Source: Arabidopsis thaliana (Eukaryota > Streptophyta > Magnoliopsida > Brassicales > Brassicaceae). Taken from it: a stretch of 64,000 nucleotides of DNA. The stretch covers positions 2,181,001-2,245,000 of the forward strand of contig NC_003071.7 in NCBI RefSeq assembly GCF_000001735.4, read 5' to 3'. Every line of letters begins with the position of its first letter. Positions within the stretch are counted from its first letter, which is position 1. Below, in pieces: positions 34,027 to 44,973 of this stretch. A model generated the notes under the pieces. That model saw only the letters and a program-made list of their open reading frames with translations. It was not told where the DNA came from and made no database searches. A program made the translations under genes and the position numbers.

Positions 34027-34224
34027 CAAATAATTTGCAAGTTTAATTAATCCATGTCGGTGACAGCTCTATGAATCTAGATGCCAATAAGACATGTTAA
34101 TTGTTAAGTCTATATCAACGTTAATGCCAAATAAAAATTCTGGTCCCATTCGAATCAGAGGGGTAGTTTAGTCTTTTCACTTTAAATCAGAAATTACAAA
34201 AATTACGAAAACGCCACGCACCTT

Positions 34225-35967
34225 TTAGTGATCTTTCCATGGTCTAGTGAAGAAGATACTCTTTAACCGATTACCGGCGGCGAGTCTCTGAACCGCTTTC
34301 TTAGCACCGGGAACTTCCATTTCCTCCAGAGATTGAAGATAACGATCAGCTCCTAAACCAATCAACTTCGTCCTCGCCGCATAACTTCCACCTGATAAAA
34401 TCGCCGTCACAACCATCACCGGAAGCTCTTTATTATTCATCCTCTCATTCCTCGGATCCAACATTTGCACCAATCGAATCACACTCTTCTCATCTCTCAT
34501 CAACTCCTTCCGATTTGATCTAACGGTCAACAACGACTTCGCCGCCTCCGTCGCCGCTTCTTGTAACCCCGCCGGTTTCGGCGATTCCATTAACCGAATC
34601 AACGAGCTTAAACAATCAGCGACGGCTCGTTTGTTACCGTCGCTGATTGTTAAATTCGATAAAAGAGAAGTTGAGATCTGTTGAAGGATTACGTTTCCGT
34701 GTTTTATCAATTCACCTAATCGGATTATGAACCTTGTTGATGAAGATAAAACCCTAGAAACTGTTTCCATGGCAGAGATCTGAGAGAGAGCAAGCAAACA
34801 GTGTTCGATCGTATCGGGATTTGATGATTCTTGAACTAAATGAATCAGAATCTGTAATCCTCCTCTTTCTCTAACAATCAAATCTCTGTAATACTCACCG
34901 GAAGATGAGATCAAGGAGATGAAATTCGCGGTTTTCTCTTGTACCGATGATGAACCGGAGATTAAGAGTTGGATAAGAACCGGTATAGCTCCTTCTTCAG
35001 CTAATGTTGTTCTGATTTCTTCAACGGCGGCGATGTTGCTTATAGCACCAGCGATGTGTTCTTGTACTTGTTTAGATCCTGATCTACAAGCTTCGATTAA
35101 TACGGTTACGCCTCCGTAAGCTGAGATAGCCCAAGCGGTTGCTGGATCGGCGGTTATAGCTTCAATCGCTATTGCTGCTCTTGTTTTGAACGGTGAAGAT
35201 CCGGTTTCTAGCAATCGTAGTAATGGACCTAATCCGCCTTGTTCGAACACCGTCTTTCTCGAGTCGGCGCTCGATGAAGTTAACAGCGAGACGGCGGCGA
35301 GTGCGTGCTCACGGATTAGAGGATGGTGATGGAGATCAAGAAGAGTTACTAAGTAACCAACATTACCTTCTTTAGCTATGATTCTTGCGGATTTTTCGTT
35401 ATCGGTGAGAAGTTGAAGAAGAGATTCTAGAGATTTCTTTTTGAACTCAGCTCCACCGATTTGGAGACGAGTGAAGAGGTCTCTGATGAAGAAGGCAATG
35501 TCATCTTTATCTGATGTTGGTGGTGGGAGTGATAAAACGATGGCGTTTTGTTGGTGGAGGACACCGGATCTGAGGAGGAGGTCAAGGTCACTTATGTGAG
35601 TAGAGAGGGAAGAGGAAGCTATGTCGAGGTCGCTTTGCATGAGAAGTTTACCACCGGAGAATGAAGCGGAGGAGCATTGGTCGGAGAGTGAAGAGAGGCG
35701 TTGGAGATTTGAGAGGAGAGAAGGGAGGAGAGTGTGGAGGAGAGGATTTTGTGACCAGTGAGGTGATTCGGATAAGGAAGAGAGAGATGAGTTTAGTGTG
35801 AAGAGTTTGGATCGGAGGATTTGCCACCGTCCGATGAAGGAACGGACGGTGAGGGAAGAGAGGAGGAGGAGGGAGAGGACGTTTGTTATTAGGTCAACAA
35901 GTGGTTGGAGTGGAGCTGTTGGTGGTTTTGTGAGTTCGCCGGAGACGGCGGCGGAGGAGGGATGCAT
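34225..35967 (-). CDS. Armadillo (ARM) repeat protein, 580 aa, single exon
   Basis: An intact intronless frame from ATG 35,967 to a stop at 34,225. Residues 1-160 form a helical N-terminal domain (PLVDLITNVLSLLLLSSLTV, then Ser/Leu-rich helices) like the N-terminal region of plant U-box/ARM proteins, but no U-box Cys/His-free fold motif is recognisable. From about 190 to 550 there are tandem ARM helices, for example GGLGPLLRLLETGSSPFKTR, EHIAGAISNIAAVEEIRTTL and GAIPVLIQLLISGSSSVQEK. The protein probably acts as a scaffold; its partner is unknown. The gene is GC-richer than the flanking repeats, and the only candidate start is the ATG used. From memory this is the At2g05810 orthologue. Confidence 0.95.
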   Translation of the reverse strand: MHPSSAAVSGELTKPPTAPLQPLVDLITNVLSLLLLSSLTVRSFIGRWQILRSKLFTLNSSLSSLSESPHWSQNPLLHTLLPSLLSNLQRLSSLSDQCSSASFSGGKLLMQSDLDIASSSLSTHISDLDLLLRSGVLHQQNAIVLSLPPPTSDKDDIAFFIRDLFTRLQIGGAEFKKKSLESLLQLLTDNEKSARIIAKEGNVGYLVTLLDLHHHPLIREHALAAVSLLTSSSADSRKTVFEQGGLGPLLRLLETGSSPFKTRAAIAIEAITADPATAWAISAYGGVTVLIEACRSGSKQVQEHIAGAISNIAAVEEIRTTLAEEGAIPVLIQLLISGSSSVQEKTANFISLISSSGEYYRDLIVRERGGLQILIHLVQESSNPDTIEHCLLALSQISAMETVSRVLSSSTRFIIRLGELIKHGNVILQQISTSLLSNLTISDGNKRAVADCLSSLIRLMESPKPAGLQEAATEAAKSLLTVRSNRKELMRDEKSVIRLVQMLDPRNERMNNKELPVMVVTAILSGGSYAARTKLIGLGADRYLQSLEEMEVPGAKKAVQRLAAGNRLKSIFFTRPWKDH

Positions 35968-36264
35968 GGAGGAGTGGTCACATAAGAGAAGGGTTTTGCC
36001 TTAGAGAGAAAGGTAAAGAAGTGTTGTTGTTAGTTGTTGCCGGGAAAAAGAGAGAGGCGTGAGGACAAGGTCTCTTTTGTCTATTTTTACTTTTAGGTGA
36101 TGTGTACTTTGATGACAAATCTATTTCTCTTGATGCCATAGTTTGTGTCAGTCTTATGCTTATGGTTCCGGACTCTTTTCTTTTACAGCGGTGAACGAGT
36201 CAAACAAGCTTGATACACGGGACACACACGAATATAACAAGGAACTTAATAGAATGTATAGTAG
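35968..36264 (-). promoter_or_regulatory. Upstream region of the ARM gene
   Basis: Minus-strand 5' flank of the ARM gene, only about 300 bp before the MULE target duplication at 36,265. CT-rich on the coding strand (CTCTCTTTTTCCCGG near 36,050). No TATA box could be chosen with confidence. Confidence 0.35.
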
Positions 36265-36273
36265 TTATTACAT

Positions 36274-37961
36274 GGGAATGTGACACTATTAGACACTTTT
36301 GGAAAATGTTTTGATTTTTTAGGCACTTCCAAGAGTTTAGGCACTTTACTTTATTTTTGGTGAGAAAATGGACAAAATTACCCCTGCGATATTGACGTAA
36401 ATTAACTAACCTTCTTTTTTTATTGTGGCTGATTATGTTCTTTTTAATATAAACCGTTAGATTAAAAATATATATTTTCATATCTATGGCTAAGATGAAA
36501 TAAAAAGAAATCATTCTCTGGTTATCTAGATCTGATAAGAACATCTCTCTGTTCTTCTCTACAAAGAATCATGTCTTTTCTATCATTCTCTCTAAAATAA
36601 ATCCAAAATTTAAATGGCGAGTTGAAGATTTGTAAGTGTTGAGTGTGTGTGCTGAGAGCAACGATGGAGTTTGTGAAGATAGTGTACCTTATGTATTTAC
36701 TTTACGGAGAAGGCTCTCTAGATTTCGATTTTGTGTAGGTTTGTTACTTTTATTTAACAAACACAATTTTGTTTTCTTTTTTTATTTTGTGAAAATATGA
36801 TTCACATTAGCGAAATTGTGTGTTGTGAAGACGACGAGATCTGATGCATATGATCTATTCTCGTAGCCTCAATCTATTGTCTTGAATGTAAAGATCTCTG
36901 CAAATTTAAACAAAAATCAAAAAATAAATTTTCGGTGTACATAATAACAAGTCCATTCATATGTGTCCATAGAGAAACTTTTTTTACTGAGTCATATCCA
37001 TTCTACACCAAATTTTTGTATAAATCTGCTCCATCTACTTCATTCACCCAAATAATCTCTACATACAACGATTCTCTCCCTGAAACCATATAAATATATC
37101 GTAATCATAAAAAAAAGGGGTGATAACTTTACTAAACAATAAAACACACTCGCAGCAAATCAAAGACATAGTTGTCCATTGACGAGTGTCCAAGAAGTCA
37201 AGTCCAAATGGTCATCTAGTAATTAACATAATCATTTCATATCAATACACACGATAATCATCAGTTAAAAGTACACCGTCCATTTTTCTTTAACCAATAT
37301 TTGCTTATGTATGGACACAACCATCATTATAAAATGGATCCATACCCTATACATAGAATATTTTATCCAGTGATAAAACACATTAGTAGTAAACAAAGAC
37401 GATATTGTCCACAGATGTTTGTCCGAGCGGTGCAATCCATATGGTCATTGTTTGACTCATATGGTTATTTGTTCTCTGTATTTTAAGTCTCTGAAATTCT
37501 AAGATCTAGCAAGTAAAGAATTGGAAGAAAAATAAAAGCTTCAATTAAGGTTTCAGAGCTACGAAACTCATAAAATTGAATAATGAATGAAGTTTGGGCA
37601 GAACCCATGATCTTAAATTACGTAAGTAAACACATACAAAGCAAAAAATCTATGGTACAGATCCTTAATCCAAGTCGTGATTGTAGTGAATCCATTATCT
37701 TCCGCTTGATTTTGTATTTGTCGACAAAGAGAGAGAAAGAGAGAGAGAAGAGAAATGAGGAGAGAGTGATTTTCTGTTTGTCGAAAAGGGAGAGAAAGAG
37801 AGAGAGAAGAGAAACTAGGAGAGAGACAAAGATTATAAGGAGAGAGAAATAGTTAAGAGAAGGGTAAATAGGTAAATTTATTTATACAAAGTGCCTACTT
37901 TTTGGAAAGTGCCTAAACGTGTAATATGTTATATAAAAGTGCCTTATAGTGTAATATTCTC
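36274..37961. mobile_element. Non-autonomous MULE, 1688 bp, perfect 9-bp target duplication
   Basis: The left end is GGGAATGTGACACTAT and the inverted right end GAGAATATTACACTAT. TTATTACAT flanks it on both sides (36,265-36,273 and 37,962-37,970). Both arms repeat AGGCACTTT words (AAGGCACTTTTATATAACAT; TTTAGGCACTTTACTTTATT). Inside, a short frame MEFVKIVYLMYLLYGEG (about 36,663) resembles the start of a MULE protein and then stops. A direct repeat of GAGAGAAAGAGAGAGAGAAG lies at 37,730-37,850. It sits about 300 bp upstream of the ARM gene start. Confidence 0.9.
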
Positions 37962-37970
37962 TTATTACAT

Positions 37971-38193
37971 TTTCACTATTTTAGTTTGGAATTTCGGATA
38001 ATTAATCGAAACAATAGTTTTGTCTAACCGATCGTTTTTAATAAGAATGGGAATTGTATATGGTTCTAAGCTAATGATTAAAAATTAAAAATAGATAGAT
38101 TTACAAAAATTGATCTTCAATAAAACTTTTGTAAAGTAATGAGGTATATTTTATTAATCTATCGATATTAAATGTCGTAAATATGATATTTAA
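37971..38193. other. AT-rich spacer
   Basis: No feature recognised. Confidence 0.3.
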
Positions 38194-38850
38194 CTAGATT
38201 TTAACCTGCGGTACACCGTGGGACTATTTTATTCTTTTAAAAGTAAAAATTTAATAACTGTCGATTCAAATCCGTCCTACTATCTAACACCGTTTAGTGA
38301 AATTAAACATTTTGTTTTTCTTATTTTTGTTTTAATAATACTTTAATTTAAAATATATATAATTCAAATTAATTTAATTTTTTTCTTTCAAATGGTTAAA
38401 CATTATAACCATACATTATAATATTCTAAACCCGTCCCACCATCTAATCCAGTTCAGTAAAATTAAATATTATTTTTTCATTTTTTGTTCTAATAATATT
38501 TTTATTAAAAGATTTATAATTCAAGTCAATTTAAAAGTTTTATTTTGAAATGGTTATTTAATTTTATAGATTTCATATATTATATATATTCTAAACATTT
38601 TTTCGTTAAATATTCTAAACATTTTATAACTTTAAATAACTATAATATTTATTTTTTATAAAGTATAATATTAATAAAGTCATAAGATTCCTCCTTTTTA
38701 AAAGTAATTAGAATTGATGGAGATATATTGGATAAGGAAATGCTAATAATTAAGAATATTATTTAACTGATAATAATTAATGCCAATGACATTCCTTATA
38801 AATATATTTCAATTTGAGGATTTATTTACTAAAATGACTGAAAAAATGTA
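38194..38850 (-). mobile_element. Non-autonomous Helitron, 3' end clear, 5' end approximate
   Basis: On the minus strand the element ends CCCACGGTGTACCGCAGG then TTAAAATCTAG (CTAG at 38,194-38,197), followed by T. An imperfect GC hairpin 8-10 bp before CTAG is the Helitron 3' signature, as at 59,581. The AT-rich body has two related blocks (TCTAACACCGTTTAGTGAAA and TCTAATCCAGTTCAGTAAAA at 38,283 and 38,445) and no genes. The right limit is an estimate. Confidence 0.6.
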
Positions 38851-39294
38851 TATGTAGATGGTCGAGAGACAAGAACTACCTAAATTTACGCTTAAGAGTT
38901 AGAGTTTATGAGATGACAAAGAAAAAACAGTTAGAGTTTATGATGTTTCCTTTTAAGTCTTTTCCAAGCAATCAATACAACAAAATCTGAAAAATCTGAA
39001 AATTTGAATGAGAAAAGATGTAAGGACACGTTTAAGTGCGCGATAGATATTACAGGACGAATTTTAAGGATGTAAACTTTTGAGAGTCGTTTTTAACAAA
39101 AATGAAAGATTGTTTTTTAGTTTTGAGATTTATAAACTAAAATGCAAGGAAACAAAAGACAAAAAGTTTACGGTGATAACCATTGGGTCATTACGTAATT
39201 GAGAGATTAATTATATATATGAAAATCGTATGGGTGACACATCATTACACAAAAAATGACATGTGTCATTTAATATTGATTGAATTAAAAATCA
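38851..39294. other. AT-rich spacer, no gene
   Basis: A short inverted repeat AAATGACA/TGTCATTT lies near 39,256-39,272. Nothing else was seen. Confidence 0.3.
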
Positions 39295-39957
39295 GCAATC
39301 ATTAACACATGCATGAATCTCCTGCTAGCCCATATCAAAAGATTTCAAAAACTTTTTCACCTCATACAGTGATGAGTGTAGCACATTATCCTCTAATAGC
39401 ATCTCCGGCAATGTCTCTAGAAGATCGTTGTGACTCTTGTCAGACCAGCCATTTTTGGTCTTCAGTGTAAACAGAGACATAATCGCGGACAGCTTGCTAT
39501 GGTTAAAACAGCTTGGATATAGAGGTGTCTCAGCATCTGCAAGCTTTGCAAGGAACTCGTCTTCTTTCTTGTCGTCACGCTCTACAATCTCGCCCAAGTG
39601 AACCATACCAGCAAACTCTTCGTCCAAATACTCTGCAGCCTGATACAACTCAACTACTTCATCATTCAACTGACTGAATTTGCTTTCACTTTCACCACCA
39701 GACACCAATTCTCCATGATGATACCAATCACAACGCATCTTATAAGCCTCATCCATTCCTCTTCTCACAAGATGATCAACAACTACACAACCTAAGTGAC
39801 GATCTATGTTACGACAATCAATGCAAAGATATACAATCATATCCGCATCTCCCAAAACCGCAGCCACATCCCGTACAAACTTGATAGCCCGTCTCTCATA
39901 AGCATGATCATCTCTTTGTTGCAGAAGTAGAAGGAAAAAAAAAAAAAAACTCTCCAA
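39295..39957 (-). pseudogene. CACTA transposase N-terminal part (Transpos_assoc and TNP2 start)
   Basis: The 210-codon frame (39,957-39,325) contains DADMIVYLCIDCRNIDRHLG and MDEAYKMRCDWYHHGE, the transposase-associated domain with its CxxCRN and WYHHG motifs. A linker and FTLKTKNGWSDKSHNDLLET...EVKKFLKSFDMG, the entry to the TNP2-type domain, follow. A TAG stop then interrupts a continuing match (QEIHACVNDC, the usual IHACPNDC motif) before homology ends at about 39,295. The N-terminus MESFFFFFLLLL comes from a T-run next to a likely acceptor, so the true exon start is probably nearer HAYERRAIKF. Truncated relic; host use as a short protein is possible but unsupported. Confidence 0.8.
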
Positions 39958-39959
39958 AA

Positions 39960-40950
39960 CCCTTACTAAAAACTAAGGAATATAATTATAATTATATTCC
40001 TTACCTGCCAAGATGCACCCAATCCTTAGCCACTATTCTATGTGCTAACCGTAATATAAACCTTTAGTAACCTAAGCACCATACCATATGGTGTAAAGAA
40101 AAGAATCTTCTAAATAAACAATCACACAATAAGTAGACAACATTCACAAATAATTCAAACTTATATGTCTGATTCAATCAAAGCAATTCAGGTTTTAAGT
40201 ACATACTACTCGATTATAGTAGCAGGGTTTAAACAAATGTAACTCAAAAGAATCTTCAATATAAACAATCACAGAATACAACATTTACAAATAACTCTAT
40301 GAAAACAATTCCGTAGTTAAGTACAATTACTAGATTATATTAGCATGTTTAAAATAAATGAAACTGAAAAAAATCTTCTAAGTAAACAATCACACAACAA
40401 GCAGACAACATTCACAAATCAAACTTATATACTAACTATGAAAAGAGAAAACAATTCACAAAAGAGAAGATGGTTCTAACCTGTCCTGTGAAAAGAGAAA
40501 ATTGATAAGCTTCGAAATGTCCCATTAATTCGCTCAGTAACGCTTGCAAAACAAAATTATAGAATGAGCAAAATGTTTTATATTCAAGAAAGTGAATCAA
40601 TAATAGTTTGACATAACAAAAGAACTAAATCGATTTGACAATAACAACATGATTCAGACAACAGACGAAGCTTAATCAATCTGCAATGAAATTCTCAAGT
40701 TTTATCACCCAATAACAAATCAAACATTACAGAGCCAAAATCCAAAATTTGCAACTCAAATGCCCAAATAAAAACACAATTTCGAATGCAAAATTGTTCA
40801 CAAGCACATAAATTAGCAACCCACAAAAACATTACTAAGACGAAATTCATATGAATTCGGGATTAACAAAGGCATGCGAAGTAGACAAAATTTTAAGAAT
40901 CGATAAAGAAAACCATACTACAATCACATAAACATCGGTTATTGAGTCTA
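39960..40950. other. Presumed CACTA intron with internal duplication
   Basis: AT-rich, no ORF. A block of about 120 bp (AATCTTCTAAATAAACAATC, ACAACATTCACAAATAA, AATTC...AGTACA) occurs three times, near 40,105, 40,250 and 40,372, at decreasing completeness. Confidence 0.5.
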
Positions 40951-41300
40951 AGAGATTGATAGAAACAGATCTAGGGTAACGAATTGAGTGTCAAAGGAGA
41001 AAAACAACAACATAGATAAGGACTTGCCTTCGATTCGATCTTGAATTGAGCGGATTAAGTGCTGGCGGGAGGTTCCAGTTGCATGGAGAGCTTTCACGAC
41101 GGCGACGGAGAGTTTAATTGGTGGTCGGAAGAGTGAGTTCGTCGGACTAACTGCTGCAGGACCGAGAGAGTTCTTTCTTAGGGTTTTCGACAGAAAGTTT
41201 AATTGTGTTTTGAGTTTTGGTTTTTTGCTCGAAAACTAAAAAAATTGACTAAGTGTTTGGCGGAATAAGGTTTTTGGGTTCCCGCTCATTAAAACTCTAT
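40950..41300 (-). promoter_or_regulatory. CACTA promoter and noncoding first exon
   Basis: A minus-strand leader-like sequence with a telo-box-like AAACCCTAAG (near 41,180) and CTCTCTCGG, ending at a donor-like GAATCGAAG|GCAAGTCC near 41,030 (a GC donor, or GT a little further on). A long AT-rich intron (40,980-39,960) would lead to the transposase exon. Drawn from composition and order only. Confidence 0.4.
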
Positions 41301-41415
41301 CTTAGCGTTTATCAAGTGCTGTAATATAATAACCAAAATTACATGACATCTACAATTGCAATTGAGTAAACCGTGCTATAACGGTATGCTATCAATGAAG
41401 ACTTTTTTTGTAGTG

Positions 41416-41800
41416 CATATATATAGGTTGTGAGTGTGCATCACGATTTTACAGCGGAACATGAAAAAGTAAATAAATGTCTCCATTCAAGCATACGATA
41501 AATGCAAAGTGCGTATTAATTAGTGGAACCACACTTGACATCTTCTTATTTTCAATTGAATATCTAAACCGCACATGCTTTGATTTACCCCAATTATGAT
41601 GTGGTTTAGGTGTGGTTTCAGTTTTGTATGTATATATGTGTATATACATATATAATATATAATATATGTATATTTTTAAGTTTAGAAAATTATGAAATTT
41701 ATTTTATGTATTAATCTTATCAAATAACATAATCTTGTTCAAAAAGTAATTTGTTTCTTTTACCTAAAAATTATTTTTTTTAAATTAAAATTTAATAACT
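41416..41800. other. AT-rich spacer
   Basis: Contains TA-rich runs near 41,630-41,665. No gene seen. Confidence 0.3.
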
Positions 41801-42125
41801 TATTATTATTATACCGCACTTGTAATAGTCATCATTCAAGCATTGTTTGTTCCGTACTAAACACACTTGATCCGCATAATAATTTTCTCTCCCACTAACC
41901 ACATCTAAACCGTACCGCTTTATATTCTTCACCGCTTTATGTTCTTCACCGTTCAATCCGCTGTAGGCACCGAATGGTGACAGCGGATCGAGCGGTGCAG
42001 GACAAGCGGATTGAGTAGTGCGATGCGGTTTAAGTGCGGTAAATTGGAGAAAAATACATAATGCATAACAAGTGCGGTTATTAAAAAATAAGTGTTGCGG
42101 GAGAATGTTTGAATGGTAATAAAAT
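41800..42125. repeat. hAT-like repeat with GCGGT/ACCGC words, copy 1
   Basis: Many ACCGC, CCGCTT, AAGCGG and GCGGTT words lie in inverted arrangement around a centre CACCGAATGGTGACAGCGGA (about 41,970). The right edge reads GTTTGAATGGTAATA and the left edge TATTATTATACCGCACTTG. It is homologous to blocks at 43.4-44.1 kb and 46.0-46.2 kb. Termini and target duplication are not definite. Confidence 0.55.
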
Positions 42126-42288
42126 ACGGACAAAATAGTTATCAAATTATAAATAATTTAATAATATTTTAAGTGATCAAAATAATAAGGAAACTTAAAT
42201 AGGGTTGTTTTATCGATAAAATAAACACATAGAATTTATATCAACATTTTCAGAGTTATTGAAATTATGTATATTATATGTATATATG

Positions 42289-42540
42289 CAGAAGCGGATC
42301 TAAGATAAAAAGTTATAATTTAAACAAATAAATTTCTTTTATATACAACATGTCTGGAGAAAAAATGTTCAGGAGAAACGAAAAGAAAAATATTAGAAGT
42401 GCATCGAACCTTGTTCACAAGAGTTTACTTGGGGCACACCTAACCATTTGAGCTAACACATTTTATAACAGACCTATTAACTGAAAAATTATTAATATTT
42501 AGTATAGGGCACGTGCCCCACCTCAGCACTATGTAGATCT
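42289..42540. mobile_element. Second copy of the small hAT element seen at 14.4 kb
   Basis: Begins CAGAAGCGGATCTAAGAT and contains GGGCACGTGCCCCACC near its right end, followed by TGTAGATCTGCCATTA, the inverse of a CAGTGGCGGATCTA-type terminus. It is more diverged than the copy at 14,422. The flanks are TA-rich, so the duplication cannot be read. Confidence 0.65.
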
Positions 42541-43350
42541 GCCATTATATATATATATATATATATGTTTTTGTATATATTTGATAAAAATATAAAACAC
42601 TTGTATTTAGGTATTCTTAGAACGCACTAGGCGTATAGCAAAAACGCATACCAAATACTAATGTTTTATGAATTTATTATAAAGTTATTTTATGTCCCGC
42701 ACTTTGCAAATGTTGTTGAATGGTAACATAGGTTGTGAACTCTAACCTATAAAAAGCGATTTTTGAAACTTTTTTTTTAATCAAAAACGCAATAGTGTTA
42801 CCAATCATTATTTTTATCCAATTTGCATTTTATAAAAATTGCAGTTTTGTCCAACAGATTATGCCGTGGAACGCATTTCAAAACAAACCAGTCTTTACCC
42901 AGGGGATTTGTCAAAAAGCGCGACATGTAATGTTTTTTTCCAAAATTTGATTTTTTAATGTTAAATATATATTGTATGTTATATTACGAGCAAAAGTAAA
43001 GAAAATTAATTATCCTCTCCATTATTTTCTTGTTTCTAAGTTCTCATTTCTTATTTTCATGTAATAATTGTTTTTAACACTTAATTCAATATATCTGTCT
43101 AAAACTTTTAATATATGAAATACCTTTGTTAGACTTAGTTTTTTGTTAAACACTTAATTCAATAGTAGTTTTTCTTGTCTTGTGGTTTTTATGAATTTAA
43201 AATTTTTATTTTTCTTAACAATAATTATTTCAAAAGAAATTATTATTTTATATCAATTTCGATATTTAAGATTTATAAATATATGAAAAATTTTCTTTAT
43301 TACCCAAAGAAACATTATTCATAAATTAAAACTTTTATTACCCAAAGAAA
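42541..43350. other. AT-rich spacer with (AT) repeat
   Basis: An (AT)n run lies at about 42,546-42,566. No gene was recognised; short words such as GAATGGTAACATAGG (42,718) hint at more decayed hAT-like sequence. Confidence 0.4.
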
Positions 43351-44100
43351 CATGATTCGTAATTCAAACATTTTATTATATACCGCAAATAGTATTTGTA
43401 CCAATCAAACTTTATTTTTGTACCGATTATTGTGTACTAACCGAACTTGTCCTGCAAACACGTTTCTCCCACACGTACCGCAGTTGAACCGTACCACATT
43501 ACAAAACCATTTTTCCTACACAAGAAAATACGCTGTTAGCATTTGGACCCATAATTATCAAACCATTTCTAAACTGCTGGTTCCGCTCGTCTCATTCACA
43601 GCCATAGTTTGAATGAAAGAGATCGTGGGATTGTGGATTAGATGAACATATCTATTGTAATTTTCTTTTTTCATTTTTTCATTTTTGGCTATGAATGGGA
43701 AACCTAAACGAACTATGTGGTACGGTTCAATAATTTTTTTAGTTACCATTTAATAGCATACTTTTTACAATATAACTGTTGTAGAATAAAATAATTATAA
43801 TTAAAAACAGAAGTGGATCATGTTTGCACAGAAATTCAGTGTGTGGTTAGTATACGTCACTTAGAGGTTCCGAATGGTGACAGCGGATTGAGCGGTGCAG
43901 ATCAATTGGATATACAAATTGTGGTGCGGTTTAACTGCAATATGTTAAGAAAAAACGCAGTATGCAAAAAATGTGTGGATCAAGCGGATCTAGTAGTGTA
44001 TATAATTTATGAATGGTGAAAAAAGATGCGGTAAGATACAAATGTTTGAATGGTGAAAAGTACAAAAAGCGGTTTGGTATATATATCTTGTAAAATGTAC
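43350..44100. repeat. hAT-like repeat with GCGGT/ACCGC words, copy 2
   Basis: The left half (43,380-43,570: GTACTAACCGAACTTGTCCT, GCAGTTGAACCGTACCACAT) and right half (43,870-44,085: GAATGGTGACAGCGGATTGA, GATGCGGTAAGATACAAATG) flank an AT-rich middle. The CGAATGGTGACAGCGGAT centre is shared with the copy at 41.97 kb. Confidence 0.55.
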
Positions 44101-44593
44101 CACTTTTTTGGAGTTCTCTTACAATCCCTACCACACAAAGCTTCCTCTTACACAATGTACAACAATTCGAGTGCACGTGGAATTTTGAGGATGAAAATAC
44201 CCTTTGTGTGGGTCAGGTACTGTGTCTCAGATGGTGACAGGTTGGTTCGGCGCAAAGAAGCAGAAACTGTTCAGTAATAAATGCTTTCCGTTTTCAATTG
44301 GTTGATAAATGGATATTTATTTTTAAAATGGTAATATAGTAGGGTTAGACACTTTAGTTACTCTATTAATGTACTAGAAGAAAGAGGTTTTATAGAACTG
44401 AATACAACTGGAAATCTGGGGAATTTAGGAGTTGTTGTTGAAGAAAGGGACATTTACTCCGGACGAGGTAAAATTGATAGTGTGGAATTGTGGTGATTCG
44501 CTTTAGTTTGGTAGTTACATTTGTTTGCTTGTTTGTGATAAATGCAACTACCTCATATTCCAAAATGGTAACTTTTCAATTTGGTAAAGCCTC

Positions 44594-44800
44594 TTGCGAA
44601 GTCTATCCCGATTAAATTCAGGGATACTGGGACTTGCTGGCGGATCAAAGAGCGTTTCAGCGGATGATTTGGCGGAGACAAATGGGTCGTCGTCGTCTTC
44701 GAAGGCCATAGCCCGCCTGGCACCGCCAAGCGGTGACTTCTATTTGGATTTGTTGGTGGAGGACCTCATCTGTGGTGAGATAAACAGAAACAATTACTAA
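44594..44800 (+). CDS. Unrecognised coding-like island, 68 aa
   Basis: A GC-richer block in an AT-rich surround, open from 44,594 to 44,800: SRLNSGILGLAGGSKSVSAD, a run of serines (GSSSSSKAI) and APPSGDFYLDLLVEDLICGE. I do not recognise it, and no start-codon context, introns or conserved motif secure it. Because it lies between blocks of the same hAT-like repeat family (to 44,100 and from 44,862), it may be a host gene fragment carried by a transposon. Confidence 0.25.
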   Translation: MRSLSRLNSGILGLAGGSKSVSADDLAETNGSSSSSKAIARLAPPSGDFYLDLLVEDLICGEINRNNY

Positions 44801-44861
44801 ATTATTTTGGAGTAATCGTACTTGTTGCGCTAGATGCGTTTCTCTAAACTGCACCAATTAA

Positions 44862-44973
44862 AACCACACCGCACTTTTATAACCGCTTGTCCCACATTAC
44901 CCAAACCGCACTTCTATAACCGCTTGTCCCGCATTACTCAAACCGCATTTCTATAACCGCTTGTTTCGCATTA
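44862..44973. repeat. 37-bp tandem repeat, three copies
   Basis: CCGCACTTCTATAACCGCTT followed by GTCCCGCATTACTCAAA occurs three times with a 37-bp period (CCGCA at 44,869, 44,906 and 44,943). The words are those of the hAT-like family, so it is probably its expanded subterminal region. Confidence 0.85.

Larger units (their letters stand above)
39295..41415 (-). mobile_element. CACTA (En/Spm) element fragment with intact 5' terminus
   Basis: The right edge on the minus strand begins CACTACAAAAAAAGTCTTC (41,415 leftwards), the diagnostic CACTA terminus. Promoter and leader sequence and a transposase-type ORF follow in the expected order. The element is cut off near 39,295 inside the TNP2-like coding region, so the other terminus is missing and it cannot move by itself. 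Confidence 0.8.

Noticed and set aside
34919-36004. Plus-strand ORFs over the ARM gene
   Set aside because: Antisense shadows of a long GC-richer exon without independent motifs.
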